Assembly: GCA_044371425.1 (NCBI GenBank)
Contig: JBILTR010000011.1
Coordinates: 62,001 to 126,000 of the forward strand
Reading direction: 5' to 3'
DNA: 64,000 nucleotides
From: JBEISR01 sp044371425
Lineage (GTDB): Bacteria; Planctomycetota; Planctomycetia; Pirellulales; Pirellulaceae
Positions within the stretch are counted from its first letter, which is position 1; each line of letters begins with the position of its first letter. Positions 27,031 through 37,544 of the stretch are shown piece after piece. The notes beneath the pieces were generated by a model. The model was not told where the DNA came from. It did no database searches and saw nothing but the letters and a program-made list of their open reading frames with translations. A program made the translations under genes and the position numbers.

Positions 27031-27551
27031 GCGTTGCTACCTTCTTGAAGCAGGATGTTTCGCTGGGTGAAGAAATGGCAAAGAGCGATCGCCAGCGCAT
27101 CGGCGACGTCAGGCGGCTCTGGGACCTTCGGCAGATTCAGTTGGACTTGCACCGAGTGCTGCATCTGCGCCTTGGGAGCGCGTCCGCTGCCGGTGAGCAT
27201 TTTTTTGACGTGGGTCGGCAGGTAGGCATGGACGGGGGAGTGATGTTGAGCGGCTGCTAGGCAGAGCACTCCCCGCGCGTGCCCCATCAGGATCGCGGTG
27301 GTCGGCCGTTCGTAATGCGAATAGATCTGCTCGATCGCCACCGCCTGGATGGGATGGGAATTCCAGAGTTCGGAGAGTCCCTCATGGAGTTCCAGGAGGC
27401 GGTTCTCCAGACTCTTGGACCGAGGGCAGCGGATCACTCCAGCTTCCCGAACGCGGGGGTGGGGAGTTTGCACGTCGATCACTGCGTAGCCGGTGATCCC
27501 CAGACCGGGGTCGACACCCAGAATGCAGCCAGCAGTTTTAGACATGGTCAC
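27027..27551 (-). CDS. ruvC: Crossover junction endodeoxyribonuclease RuvC
   Basis: 174 residues. I take the GTG at 27549-27551 as the start because it overlaps the cysS stop (GTGA) and has GGAG at a spacing of 6; an ATG two codons on is the alternative. Active-site acidic residues are in ILGVDPGLGITGY, VAIEQIYSHYERPTTAILMG and DVADALAIALCH, and LTGSGRAPKAQM is the conserved basic loop. RuvC resolves Holliday junctions in the cytoplasm. Overlaps on both sides (cysS, ruvA) make one transcript ispF-cysS-ruvC-ruvA. Confidence 0.95.
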   Translation of the reverse strand: MTMSKTAGCILGVDPGLGITGYAVIDVQTPHPRVREAGVIRCPRSKSLENRLLELHEGLSELWNSHPIQAVAIEQIYSHYERPTTAILMGHARGVLCLAAAQHHSPVHAYLPTHVKKMLTGSGRAPKAQMQHSVQVQLNLPKVPEPPDVADALAIALCHFFTQRNILLQEGSNA

Positions 27552-29734
27552 TGGCGGCTCCAGGTACTGCCTTCCTTCAGGTCTTGCACTGCGATCTTCA
27601 GCCCCGTCAGCCCGTTTCGGACCAGGTCGGCGGTGGCGAAGTCTTTGTTCTGCCGCGCCTGGGCGCGAATCTGCAGAAGGATCGTCATCAGGCCGTCGAC
27701 CAGTTGGGCGTCATCTCCTTGGGACGACTGCGTCTGGACCGGCTTTTGGAACAGCCCTAAGATCGCCGACAGTTCCCTGAGGATCGCCATTCCAGCGCGC
27801 AGCACCTCCAGCGCCTCCGGGGTGCGATGCTGCGATTCCTCCAGCTTGGCCGATTCGATGAATCGATTCAGCGAGCGAGCCAGGTCAAATAGATCGCTGA
27901 CGGCTCCCCCGGTATTGAAGTCATCGTCCATTTTGGCCAGGAAGCTTTCGCGCATCGCCAGGACCTGATCGACGACCGGATGCTTGATTGGGGGTGGGGC
28001 GAAGGAAGCGCGTCGGCGGTTGGGATCGATCTCGAAGGGGGATTGGCCCAACAGCCGTTCGTAGCGTTGGAACAGTCGATAGAAGGTCTCTAGGGCGGTG
28101 CCGGCTTCTTGGAGCGGTTCTTCGCCGAAGACGTTGGTCGATCGGTAGTGGGTGCGCAGCAGGAAGAATCGGAGTCGTTCGCCGGTCTGTTGTTCGATCA
28201 GTTTCGATAGACCACCGGCCCCTTTGCTGCGCGAGATCTTGCTGGAAGCGTCCGCAGGGGGCGCTTCGCGATCGCTGCGTCCGCCGACCTTGCCTGCGGC
28301 TTCGCTAGCGCGCATCAACCCATTGTGCATCCAGTAGCGAACCATCGGCGCTCCATGGCAGCAGCGGCTCTGAGCCGCCTCGTTCTCATGATGGGGAAAG
28401 ACCAGATCCAGACCTCCGCCATGGATGTCGAAGGTCTTGCCCAGGATCCGGCGACTCATCGCCGAGCATTCGATATGCCAGCCGGGGCGACCGGTGCCCC
28501 AGGGGCTTTCCCAGCTGGGTTCTCCAGCCTTGGCTTTCTTCCAAAGGGCAAAATCGCCAGGCGATCGCTTGCGGGATGCGGCTTCACCACCTTCCCCCTG
28601 CTGGCTATCGGCCGATCGATTGCTGAGCTGACCGTACTGGCTGTCCCGGGCGACATCGAAGAAGACGTCCCCTTCGCTGGCGTAGGCGTATCCACGATCG
28701 ATCAGTTCCTCAACGAACTGGATGATTTCTGGAATGTGGTCGGTAGCTCGAGGCAGGTGGTCGATCTGGTCGACCCCCAGGGCCTGGAGGTTGGATAGGT
28801 AGTCGGCCGTCATCTGGGTGGCCAGCTGCGGCATCGAGATCCCCAGCTGATTGCTGCGCTGGATCAATTTGTCGTCGATGTCGGTGATGTTGACGACCCA
28901 AGTCACCGAGTAACCACAGTAGACCAGGTAGCGCTTGATGGTGTCGAAGATCACCGGGCCGACCATATGCCCGATGTGGGCTGGTGCGTAGACCGTGGGG
29001 CCGCACAGGTACATACCGACCGCCCCAGCCTTCTGGGTCATCAGCGGCTCTTTCGTCTTGGTCAGCGTGTTGTAGACGCGCAAATTGGGAGCCAGTCGAC
29101 TGGAATCGTGCAGTGCTTCGGTCATGTCGGGTTCCCTGGGTGGAGGGGAATGCCTGGGTGAAGGAAAGTGGACGGGGGGAGCGATCGGGTTGGAATCGGA
29201 TCTTGGAGGCGACGATGGCGGATCGGTTTGCCGGTTGGGTAGCGGGGAGTTTCCGGTTCGGGCCAGCAGAGCGACCACCGTGGCTTCGGCAAGCTCCCTT
29301 TGGCCGATCGGTCCGCTCCCTTCCCCCGTTTTTCCTTTCAGTCCGATGGCAGTCTGGTCGACCTGGAGGATTTCGGCGATGGAAGCGACCAAAGCGCCCC
29401 GCACTGGCGACAGCTTAGGGACTTCCGTTTGGACGACGCAATCGAGATTGACCAGCCGAAAGCCGGCTTGGCGAACTTTTTCCCATGCCAAGCGGAGCAT
29501 ATCGGCCGAATTGCGACCTCGGTTGGCCGGATCGGTGTTGGGGAACATCTGGCCGATGTCGCCAAGATTTGCCGCCCCCAAAAGTGCGTCGGTGATGGCG
29601 TGCAAAAGGAGATCGGCGTCCGAGTGGCCCACGAGATGAGCATCGCAGTCGATATCGATGCCGCCCAGTCGCATCGGGCCTCCGGCAGCCAATCGATGGG
29701 AATCAAATCCAATGCCAACGCGCAAGTCATCCAT
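27548..29734 (-). CDS. Fused IspF (MECDP synthase) - cysteinyl-tRNA synthetase
   Basis: One uninterrupted 728-residue frame. Residues 1-160 are IspF: metal ligands in GIGFDSHRL and GHSDADLLLHAITDALLGA, and GLKGKTGEGSG; this step of the non-mevalonate pathway makes 2-C-methyl-D-erythritol 2,4-cyclodiphosphate. A proline-rich linker of about 40 residues follows. CysRS then begins near residue 204 (ATG at 29125): HIGH-type motif PTVYAPAHIGH, zinc ligands in MYLCGPT and WHIECSAM and VFPHHENE. The KMSKS loop is unusual: KISRSKGAG, preceded by an insertion of about 25 residues. ATG 29125 has AGGGAA upstream, so CysRS could also be made alone by internal initiation. Start at 29734 chosen because IspF begins there; a GTG at 29773 adds 13 residues. 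Confidence 0.93.
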   Translation of the reverse strand: MDDLRVGIGFDSHRLAAGGPMRLGGIDIDCDAHLVGHSDADLLLHAITDALLGAANLGDIGQMFPNTDPANRGRNSADMLRLAWEKVRQAGFRLVNLDCVVQTEVPKLSPVRGALVASIAEILQVDQTAIGLKGKTGEGSGPIGQRELAEATVVALLARTGNSPLPNRQTDPPSSPPRSDSNPIAPPVHFPSPRHSPPPREPDMTEALHDSSRLAPNLRVYNTLTKTKEPLMTQKAGAVGMYLCGPTVYAPAHIGHMVGPVIFDTIKRYLVYCGYSVTWVVNITDIDDKLIQRSNQLGISMPQLATQMTADYLSNLQALGVDQIDHLPRATDHIPEIIQFVEELIDRGYAYASEGDVFFDVARDSQYGQLSNRSADSQQGEGGEAASRKRSPGDFALWKKAKAGEPSWESPWGTGRPGWHIECSAMSRRILGKTFDIHGGGLDLVFPHHENEAAQSRCCHGAPMVRYWMHNGLMRASEAAGKVGGRSDREAPPADASSKISRSKGAGGLSKLIEQQTGERLRFFLLRTHYRSTNVFGEEPLQEAGTALETFYRLFQRYERLLGQSPFEIDPNRRRASFAPPPIKHPVVDQVLAMRESFLAKMDDDFNTGGAVSDLFDLARSLNRFIESAKLEESQHRTPEALEVLRAGMAILRELSAILGLFQKPVQTQSSQGDDAQLVDGLMTILLQIRAQARQNKDFATADLVRNGLTGLKIAVQDLKEGSTWSRQ

Positions 29735-29964
29735 CCTGCGATCTTCCTTCCGGACCTCCTGGCTGTCTGCCACCCAGATTTGGCCACACCCTGGGGCGGG
29801 TAGGTCGTCTGGGTGCTACTGGGAATCAAGCCCGGTTAGCATAACTTTTTTGGGGACGCGAGCGAAGGCGGCTTTCGGGAGGGGGTGATCTCAAGGAAGA
29901 CCACCCGAAAAGCCAGCGGTGTGGACTTGCTGGGGATCGATCCGACGCCGGCGGCATGGTGGGG

Positions 29965-29991
29965 TTGGGCCGAGCGGGGATGGGTTACAAT
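29965..29991 (+). promoter_or_regulatory. Candidate sigma-70-type promoter for proS
   Basis: TTGGGC (29965-29970), 15 bases, then TACAAT (29986-29991) in the 438-base divergent gap between ispF-cysS and proS. The -10 is good, the -35 partial and the spacer short. It is about 180 bases upstream of the proS ATG. The rest of the gap (29735-30172) holds no gene. Confidence 0.3.
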
Positions 29992-30172
29992 AGAGGGTTG
30001 TGATGGTTTTCTGTCGGGAGCCTCCATCGGCGCTTCTGGTCCCTTCCGGCGAATCGACCGGGTCGGGTGCGATGGCTCGAGGATCCCTGTCGATGGCCGA
30101 TCGGTACGATTTTCCCAAAACGCAGGCGATGGTCGCCGTGCGGTCTGTGTTGTGAAGGAAAGGTGTTTCAGG

Positions 30173-31687
<1,515 letters not shown>

Positions 31688-31690
31688 GCG

Positions 31691-32359
31691 ATGAGTGACT
31701 GGAGCGCCGGAGGCAGCGCAGCGCAGCGAGCCGACGAGGGGGGATCCGAAGCGGAGGGATCCGAAGAAGGATCCCGGTCGCTTCGGCCCTTTCCCTGCCT
31801 GCTTGTGGTCGCTTTGTTCAGCCGCCATCGTTCGGCCATCGAGAGCGTCCGTCGGTTTGTGGAGTCGCATTGGGGACCGATCGCATTGCAAAGTCGACCG
31901 TTTGCTTTCGACCAGACCAACTACTACCAGCAACAGATGGGCGATCGATTGGAGAAGGAGTTCTGGGTCCTCCAGCGGCCGGAGGACCCGGCTTGCCTAG
32001 CCGACCGCAAGCGGACGGCAATTGCTTGGGAGTCGCGGCTCGCCCAGTCGGGTCAGTTTCCCGAAACGCGACCGGTCAATATCGATCCAGGCTGGATCAG
32101 CCCGCTGAAACTGGTTCTGGCTTCCACCAAGGACCGCGCCCACCGGATCTACTTGCGCGATGGTATCTATGCGGAAGTGGCGCTGCAGCGCGTGGGATCG
32201 CAGTGGCGCGGGTATCCCTGGACGTATCCGGATTATCTGCTCCCCGATTCGCTGGAGTTTTTTCAGCAGGCGATCGGGTATCTGAAGCGAGAGGCAGCGC
32301 GGTCCGATTCGGGAAGGCAAAGCGGGAGTGAGGGGACTGCAGGGGGGCAGGGAAGATGA
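31691..32359 (+). CDS. DUF4416-family protein
   Basis: 222 residues. The family core is clear from about residue 35: LLVVALFSRHRSAIE, FDQTNYYQQQMGDRLEKEFW, RPVNIDPGWISPLKLVLAST, HRIYLRDGIYAEVAL and YPWTYPDYL. Function unknown. The first 33 residues are a Gly/Ser/Glu low-complexity stretch (GGSEAEGSEEGS) encoded by repeated GGATCCGAAG-type sequence, unlike other family members, which begin near the core; translation may in practice start later, but no better start signal is seen. Starts 3 bases after proS and overlaps the next gene by 4 bases. Confidence 0.82.
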   Translation: MSDWSAGGSAAQRADEGGSEAEGSEEGSRSLRPFPCLLVVALFSRHRSAIESVRRFVESHWGPIALQSRPFAFDQTNYYQQQMGDRLEKEFWVLQRPEDPACLADRKRTAIAWESRLAQSGQFPETRPVNIDPGWISPLKLVLASTKDRAHRIYLRDGIYAEVALQRVGSQWRGYPWTYPDYLLPDSLEFFQQAIGYLKREAARSDSGRQSGSEGTAGGQGR

Positions 32360-33489
32360 AGCAGGATGCTGCGATTTGGGAGGTGGTTGGGTTCGTCCTG
32401 GGATGTCTGTTGCCGGCTGCGTTGCTAGGGTGGCTAGCGGTTGGAGTGGTGCGACGGTGGGCCGAGCCGTTGGGTCTGATGGACAAACCGGGTTATCGCA
32501 AGGTTCACACCACCCCGATTCCTCTTGGGGGAGGGGTAGGGATCTGGTTTTCGGTAGCGACCACCCTGCTGGCCGCCACGCTGCTGGCAGGTTTGCCTCT
32601 GGCCAGCCAGTGGCTGCCTGCGTCGCTGGCACAGCATCTGCCCGGTGTCGTGGAATCGCGATGGAAGCTGTGGGGGATTCTGGCGGGGGGCACGGTGCTG
32701 ATGCTGCTGGGCCTAGAGGATGATCGACGCGGATTGAAGTGGCAATGGAGGCTAGCGATCGAAGTGGCTGTCGCCACCGTCGTCGTCTTTTCGCAGCAGA
32801 TGCAACTGAGCCTCTTCATCGACAATGGCTGGGTGACTGGATTGCTCAGCGTGCTCTGGATCGTCGGGCTGATCAACGCCTTCAACATGATCGACAACAT
32901 GGATGGTCTAAGCGGCGGGGTGGCGGCGATCGGCAGCGCGATGCTGGCCGGCATGCTGCTCATGCCGCACGCCTCGGGCGAATCGCAGCCCCAGTGGTTT
33001 GTCGCAGCCATGCTGCTAGTGCTGGTGGGGGCTTTGCTTGGCTTTTTGGTTCACAATCGTGCCCCTGCGAAGATCTTCATGGGAGATGCGGGAGCCTATT
33101 TTGTTGGCTATTGGGTAGCGATGGGGTCGCTGGCAGCAACCTACACCGGATACCAGTCCGCCACGCCCCACGCCGTTTTGGCGCCCTTGTGCGTCCTGGC
33201 CATTCCCCTTTACGACATGCTTTCGGTGATCTGGATCAGGATCTCCGAGGGGAGGAGTCCTTTTGAGGGGGATAAGCGACACTTTTCTCATCGCTTGGTC
33301 GAGCAGGGGTGGTCGAAGACTCAGGCGGTCTGGATCATCTACCTGGCGACCTTCTGTTGCGGCATCAACGCCTGGATTTTGCCTAGAACCGATTGGGTGG
33401 GATCGCTATGGGTGCTGGCCAATCTGCTTGGGATCCTTGGATTGTTGGCGCTGCTGGATTTGGGAACCCATCGATCCCCCAAGCGATGA
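32356..33489 (+). CDS. WecA/MraY-family undecaprenyl-phosphate sugar-1-phosphate transferase
   Basis: 377 residues, about 10-11 membrane segments. Landmarks: KPGYRKVHTTPIPLGGG in the first cytoplasmic loop, AFNMIDNMDGLSGG (catalytic Asp pair), and KIFMGDAGAYFVGYW. HFSHRLVEQGWS in the last loop is the histidine-rich motif of the WecA branch (PGP family), pointing to UDP-GlcNAc-type donors for O-antigen/teichoic-like polymers rather than MraY. Start ATG overlaps the DUF4416 stop (ATGA). Followed by an O-antigen-ligase-like gene, consistent with surface polysaccharide synthesis. Confidence 0.9.
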   Translation: MKQDAAIWEVVGFVLGCLLPAALLGWLAVGVVRRWAEPLGLMDKPGYRKVHTTPIPLGGGVGIWFSVATTLLAATLLAGLPLASQWLPASLAQHLPGVVESRWKLWGILAGGTVLMLLGLEDDRRGLKWQWRLAIEVAVATVVVFSQQMQLSLFIDNGWVTGLLSVLWIVGLINAFNMIDNMDGLSGGVAAIGSAMLAGMLLMPHASGESQPQWFVAAMLLVLVGALLGFLVHNRAPAKIFMGDAGAYFVGYWVAMGSLAATYTGYQSATPHAVLAPLCVLAIPLYDMLSVIWIRISEGRSPFEGDKRHFSHRLVEQGWSKTQAVWIIYLATFCCGINAWILPRTDWVGSLWVLANLLGILGLLALLDLGTHRSPKR

Positions 33490-33561
33490 TCGGCGGGTAG
33501 CGGGGCGATCGTCGGAGATTGCGATGGTTTCATTCTGCATGCGCCAGTCCCTCCCCGTACA

Positions 33562-36219
33562 ATGAAAGCATGTGCCCAAGAGAGGTTCACCAGCGCAACG
33601 GAAGAAAGACAGGGTAGCGTGAGCGGAGATGCTGGGGCGGAATCGGTCCGCATAGGGAAAGCGGCTCCCTTTTGGATGTTGGCGACCGTCGCGGCGATGG
33701 CCTGCGTTGGGCTTTGGATGCCCTGTGATAGCGTCGCCGTCTCCCAGGGGTTGGCTCTGCCGCAGCATTTGCTGTGGGGGGCTCTGGCGATTGTCGGCAG
33801 TTGGCTGGCGTGGCCAGCTTGCCATTGGGTGATCCCCAGTGCAGCGAGCCGCGACCGTACGGCGTGGGAGCGGTTCCAGGCCATGGGAGGCTATCGCAGC
33901 CCTCAATGGCTTTGGATCTTCCTGGCGATGTGGTTGTGGATTTTTGGTGTCATCGCCTCGATTCAGAATGTCGATAGCCGTGGGCAGATGCGGGCGGCCA
34001 TTCATGGCGGTTGGGAAAGCATCACGTTGGTCTGGGTCGCCTTTGCCGGGATGCTGGCAGCGCGGTTTCGCATGCAGCGCGATGCGCTAGCCTGGACCTT
34101 GATGCTGTCCTGTGTGCTGCTGGCCAATCATGCGTGGTACCAGTATGGGGTGAGCATGCCACGCGATCGCGAGGCGTATCGCGTGAACCCCGAAGCCGTC
34201 TTGCGCCAGATGCAGATCGACGCACCAGCCGGCTCCGCGCTCCGCATCCAGTTCGAGAATCGACTGGCAAGCACCGAACCGTTGGGGCCCTTTGCGCTGA
34301 CCAACAGTCTGGCTGCGACCCTGGCGATCGGCACCCTGTTGGCACTGGGGCTTGCCGTCGATCAGGGGCTGCAGCGGAGCGGTCTATGGATCACGGTGGT
34401 GTGCGGTCTTTGTGGGATCCAGGCGTTCTGTCTGCTGCTGACCAAAAGCCGGACCGGTTGGATCGCAGTCCTCCTGGCGATGATCGGCTATGGACTGACT
34501 CATCCCGTCACAAGGCGGTGGGCAAAAGCCCATTGGAAGTCGCTATCAGTTGGCTTCAGCGCCGCCTTGCTTGGGCTTTTCATCCTGCTGTCGAACATCG
34601 ATGGTCTGGTGATTGCAGAGGCGCCCAAATCGCTGTCGTTTCGCAAAATCTATTGGGATACTTCCGTGCGATTGATCGCCGATCATCCATGGCTGGGAGT
34701 CGGTCCTGGGAATTTTCAGAGCTATTATGCATGGCGAAAACCAGTCGGGGCCAGCGAAACGATTGCCGATCCCCACCAGGCGATTCTGGAGACTGCTGCT
34801 TGGCATGGGATTCCGATGGCCATCCTGCTGCTGGTCGTGCTAGCGGCTTGGCTTTTGCACATCGTCCGACGCGCTCGTCTGCAAGCGGTCTGGCATCAGT
34901 TTCAGGCCAGTCATCCTCATCATGGTTCGGCGATCTCTTCCCTGGTCGCAGCGCAGCATGATGAGGACTTGAGCGGTCGAAGCGGTCCAGCGGGCACTCG
35001 CACGCTCTCCGGAGCAACCCCGGGGTCCAGTTGGGCGCTGCAGCCACCCGAGCCCTCGGGTCGTAGGGCGAGCCGCCCGGAGTCTGCATCCCAGGGAGGA
35101 AGAGTCTGGAAGTGGAAGGTGCTGGCGATCGCCTGGGGTGCAAGTGCTCTGGCCGTATGGCTGCTCCCCGGCTGGTTGGGCCCGGCAACCGATCTGCTCC
35201 CTTATCTCTGGGGCATGCCGCTGGGGATCGCGCTGACCTGGTGGATGGATCGGCGCGACGACCAGCCCGACGTCCACTGGTTCTCCAGCCATTCCCTGGC
35301 ATGGGCTGCCTTCGCGGGATGGTTGCACCTGATGGCCAATGGCGGTTGGTTCACCCCCGGGGTCGCTCATCTGCTGATCCTCGTCAGCACCCTGGCCGCC
35401 AGTTCTCTGGTGGTTCCGACGGGTACCGCAGTTCCAGGCAGCCTGCAACTGGAGGGACATCCTCTGCTTCGCATCGGAACCCGCATTGGGTTTCTCGCCT
35501 TGGTCCTGCTGCTCTGGTTCTCCGATTGGCGTCCTTCTATGGCGCTGCTCCGTTGGAAGATGCAATCTCCCCCGACGCTGGAAGCGATGGAACGAGGTGC
35601 CCAGATGGCAGTGCAGGAAGACCTTTGGGACCCGATGCCTCGCCAAGTGCTCGCGCAATCGATCTGGCAGCAGATTGTCGCCCAGGCCGTCCAAGGGAAC
35701 TCCGTTTCCCCCAAGCAGCTCGAGGAGTACCAGCAGGCCTGCCAGCAATGGCTGGCTAGCGATCCAGCCTCCTGGCAGCCCCGGATCGATCTGGGACATC
35801 AATCGCTGGAACTGGCGGGGTTGATCCCCGATGGCCCCTTCGGAGCCCAGTCGCTCAAGCACTATCAGGCGGCGATCGAGCGATATCCGAACGAGGTTGC
35901 GGTCCATCTCCAGACCGCGATTGCCGCAACGCTGCTAGGTGATCGGGAACTGGCGAACGCCTCGCTGAAACAGGCCGAATCGCTCGACACCAGCACCCAG
36001 CACCGCGATCGTCGTCTGAAAGCCGCGCTGGTCTACCTGCCAAAGTCCTGGGATTCTTCGATTTCCAGTCGCATGGGCGCCCCCTTCGTCCGTCCCAACC
36101 CCAGCTCCCCCTGGGTCCTGGGCGAACCGGCCGCAGCGCTGATTCGTAGCATGCTTGAGAGACCTGCGGCGCCCGACTCCACCACCCCGCAGGAACTGCA
36201 ACCAGCCACCAATTCCTGA
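33562..36219 (+). CDS. O-antigen ligase/Wzy-like membrane protein with C-terminal TPR-like region
   Basis: 885 residues. The N-terminal half has about 10 membrane segments with the O-antigen ligase (PF04932-type) landmarks TKSRTGWIAVLLAMIGYG and the loop ADHPWLGVGPGNFQSYY followed by HQAILETAAWHG. A 60-residue low-complexity, probably cytoplasmic or periplasmic loop separates two more membrane blocks. The C-terminal about 250 residues are helical, with TPR-like units (ALLRWKMQSPPTLEAMERGA; LKHYQAAIERYPNEVAVHL). Likely joins or polymerises lipid-linked glycans made after the adjacent WecA-like step. Ligase versus polymerase cannot be decided from sequence. Confidence 0.83.
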   Translation: MKACAQERFTSATEERQGSVSGDAGAESVRIGKAAPFWMLATVAAMACVGLWMPCDSVAVSQGLALPQHLLWGALAIVGSWLAWPACHWVIPSAASRDRTAWERFQAMGGYRSPQWLWIFLAMWLWIFGVIASIQNVDSRGQMRAAIHGGWESITLVWVAFAGMLAARFRMQRDALAWTLMLSCVLLANHAWYQYGVSMPRDREAYRVNPEAVLRQMQIDAPAGSALRIQFENRLASTEPLGPFALTNSLAATLAIGTLLALGLAVDQGLQRSGLWITVVCGLCGIQAFCLLLTKSRTGWIAVLLAMIGYGLTHPVTRRWAKAHWKSLSVGFSAALLGLFILLSNIDGLVIAEAPKSLSFRKIYWDTSVRLIADHPWLGVGPGNFQSYYAWRKPVGASETIADPHQAILETAAWHGIPMAILLLVVLAAWLLHIVRRARLQAVWHQFQASHPHHGSAISSLVAAQHDEDLSGRSGPAGTRTLSGATPGSSWALQPPEPSGRRASRPESASQGGRVWKWKVLAIAWGASALAVWLLPGWLGPATDLLPYLWGMPLGIALTWWMDRRDDQPDVHWFSSHSLAWAAFAGWLHLMANGGWFTPGVAHLLILVSTLAASSLVVPTGTAVPGSLQLEGHPLLRIGTRIGFLALVLLLWFSDWRPSMALLRWKMQSPPTLEAMERGAQMAVQEDLWDPMPRQVLAQSIWQQIVAQAVQGNSVSPKQLEEYQQACQQWLASDPASWQPRIDLGHQSLELAGLIPDGPFGAQSLKHYQAAIERYPNEVAVHLQTAIAATLLGDRELANASLKQAESLDTSTQHRDRRLKAALVYLPKSWDSSISSRMGAPFVRPNPSSPWVLGEPAAALIRSMLERPAAPDSTTPQELQPATNS

Positions 36220-36311
36220 GCCTTCGCGGCACGGTTCGATCGAAGTGGTTGGAACGCGAAAAAGCCTTCTACTTTCCTGAAATTTCCCATCTGTCCTCAG
36301 CGACCTGTGCC

Positions 36312-37514
36312 ATGCGAACCCTACTGCTTTCTCTGCTCATCGGACTAACCGGCCTGGGATTTGGCTACCTGAAGTACCAGAGGGCGTTCGAAGGGGTCAC
36401 CGAATCGTTTCAGGATCCCAAAGAACGCCTAGCGGCAAAAATGCGCGCAGTCGGCACGGTGATTCCCCAAGGAGATGTTTCGCAGCGCATCGGAAAGGCA
36501 GAGATCGTCAACGGCAAAGTCCATGACTTCGGCACCATGACCTTCGGCAGCTCCCGCAGCCACCGCTTCGTCGTTCGAAACGCCGGCACGGGACCACTGA
36601 GCCTTGAAGTGCTCTCCAGCACCTGCAAATGCACCATTGGCGAACTGGAGAAATCGGTGCTCGCCCCGGGAGAAGAGACCGGGGTCGAACTGACTTGGAC
36701 CGCCGAAAGCATGCTGCGCGATTTTTCCCAGACGGCCACCATCCGAACCAGTGACCCCGATCAGGAAGAAATCCAACTCTCGGTGCGCGGCTTCATCGGA
36801 AGCAGCTTGGTGGTCGATCCCATCCGCCTCCTGATCGGCGACGTCTCCTCCAAAGATCAGACCGTCCGCAAGACGACGCTGTACAGCTATTACGATAAGC
36901 CACTGGAGGTCGAGGAAATGACCTGGGCCGATCCCAATACGCGCGATCGAGTCCATTTGACGGCCACCGTCCGACCGCTGTCCGCAGGCGAAGTGGAACA
37001 ACACAAAGACGCCAAATATGCGGCCGATATCGAAGTTCAACTCGATCAAGGAATGCCCGCTGGACCGCTGAACGGATTTGTGGAGCTGAAGACCAACCTG
37101 GGTGAAAGAGAGAAGCTGCAGTTTGGTGTCAGCGGCAAGATCCTCAGCGACATTCGCGTCATCGGCAGCACCAATTTTGATGACCGCACCAACGCCCTGA
37201 CGATCGGAAAAATCGTCGCCAGTGAAGGTAAGGTAACCCCCCTGCTGATCGGTATCCGCAAAGACGAAAACGGACCCGAACCCTCGCTGACCGTCGAAGC
37301 CATTCGACCCATGGAGACGCTGCAGGTGAAGATTGGGGAGCCCAAGGCGCGAGGCAGTCAACGGATTTTTCCGGTGGAATTGATCGTGCCACCCGGATCC
37401 GCACCGGTTTCTTTCGCAGGGACAAATCCATCAAACTTTGGGAAGGTCGTTTTCCGAACCAACTTGGTGCATTCTCCCGAGTTGATCATGTTTGTGAAGT
37501 TCGAGGTCGAATAG
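36312..37514 (+). CDS. DUF1573-containing secreted/membrane-anchored protein
   Basis: 400 residues from the ATG at 36312, where a hydrophobic signal or anchor (MRTLLLSLLIGLTGLGFGYL) starts; a TTG at 36249 only adds polar residues. DUF1573 (Ig-like ASH fold) is seen as HDFGTMTFGSSRSHRFVVRN, STCKCTIGELE and LAPGEETGVELTW, and further similar beta-sandwich segments follow. These domains are frequent in Bacteroidetes and planctomycetes; function unknown. It precedes the metallophosphatase-cytochrome lipoprotein by 30 bases on the same strand. Confidence 0.82.
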   Translation: MRTLLLSLLIGLTGLGFGYLKYQRAFEGVTESFQDPKERLAAKMRAVGTVIPQGDVSQRIGKAEIVNGKVHDFGTMTFGSSRSHRFVVRNAGTGPLSLEVLSSTCKCTIGELEKSVLAPGEETGVELTWTAESMLRDFSQTATIRTSDPDQEEIQLSVRGFIGSSLVVDPIRLLIGDVSSKDQTVRKTTLYSYYDKPLEVEEMTWADPNTRDRVHLTATVRPLSAGEVEQHKDAKYAADIEVQLDQGMPAGPLNGFVELKTNLGEREKLQFGVSGKILSDIRVIGSTNFDDRTNALTIGKIVASEGKVTPLLIGIRKDENGPEPSLTVEAIRPMETLQVKIGEPKARGSQRIFPVELIVPPGSAPVSFAGTNPSNFGKVVFRTNLVHSPELIMFVKFEVE

Positions 37515-37544
37515 CCCCGCCTCGAACAAGATCTCGAGGTCCCC

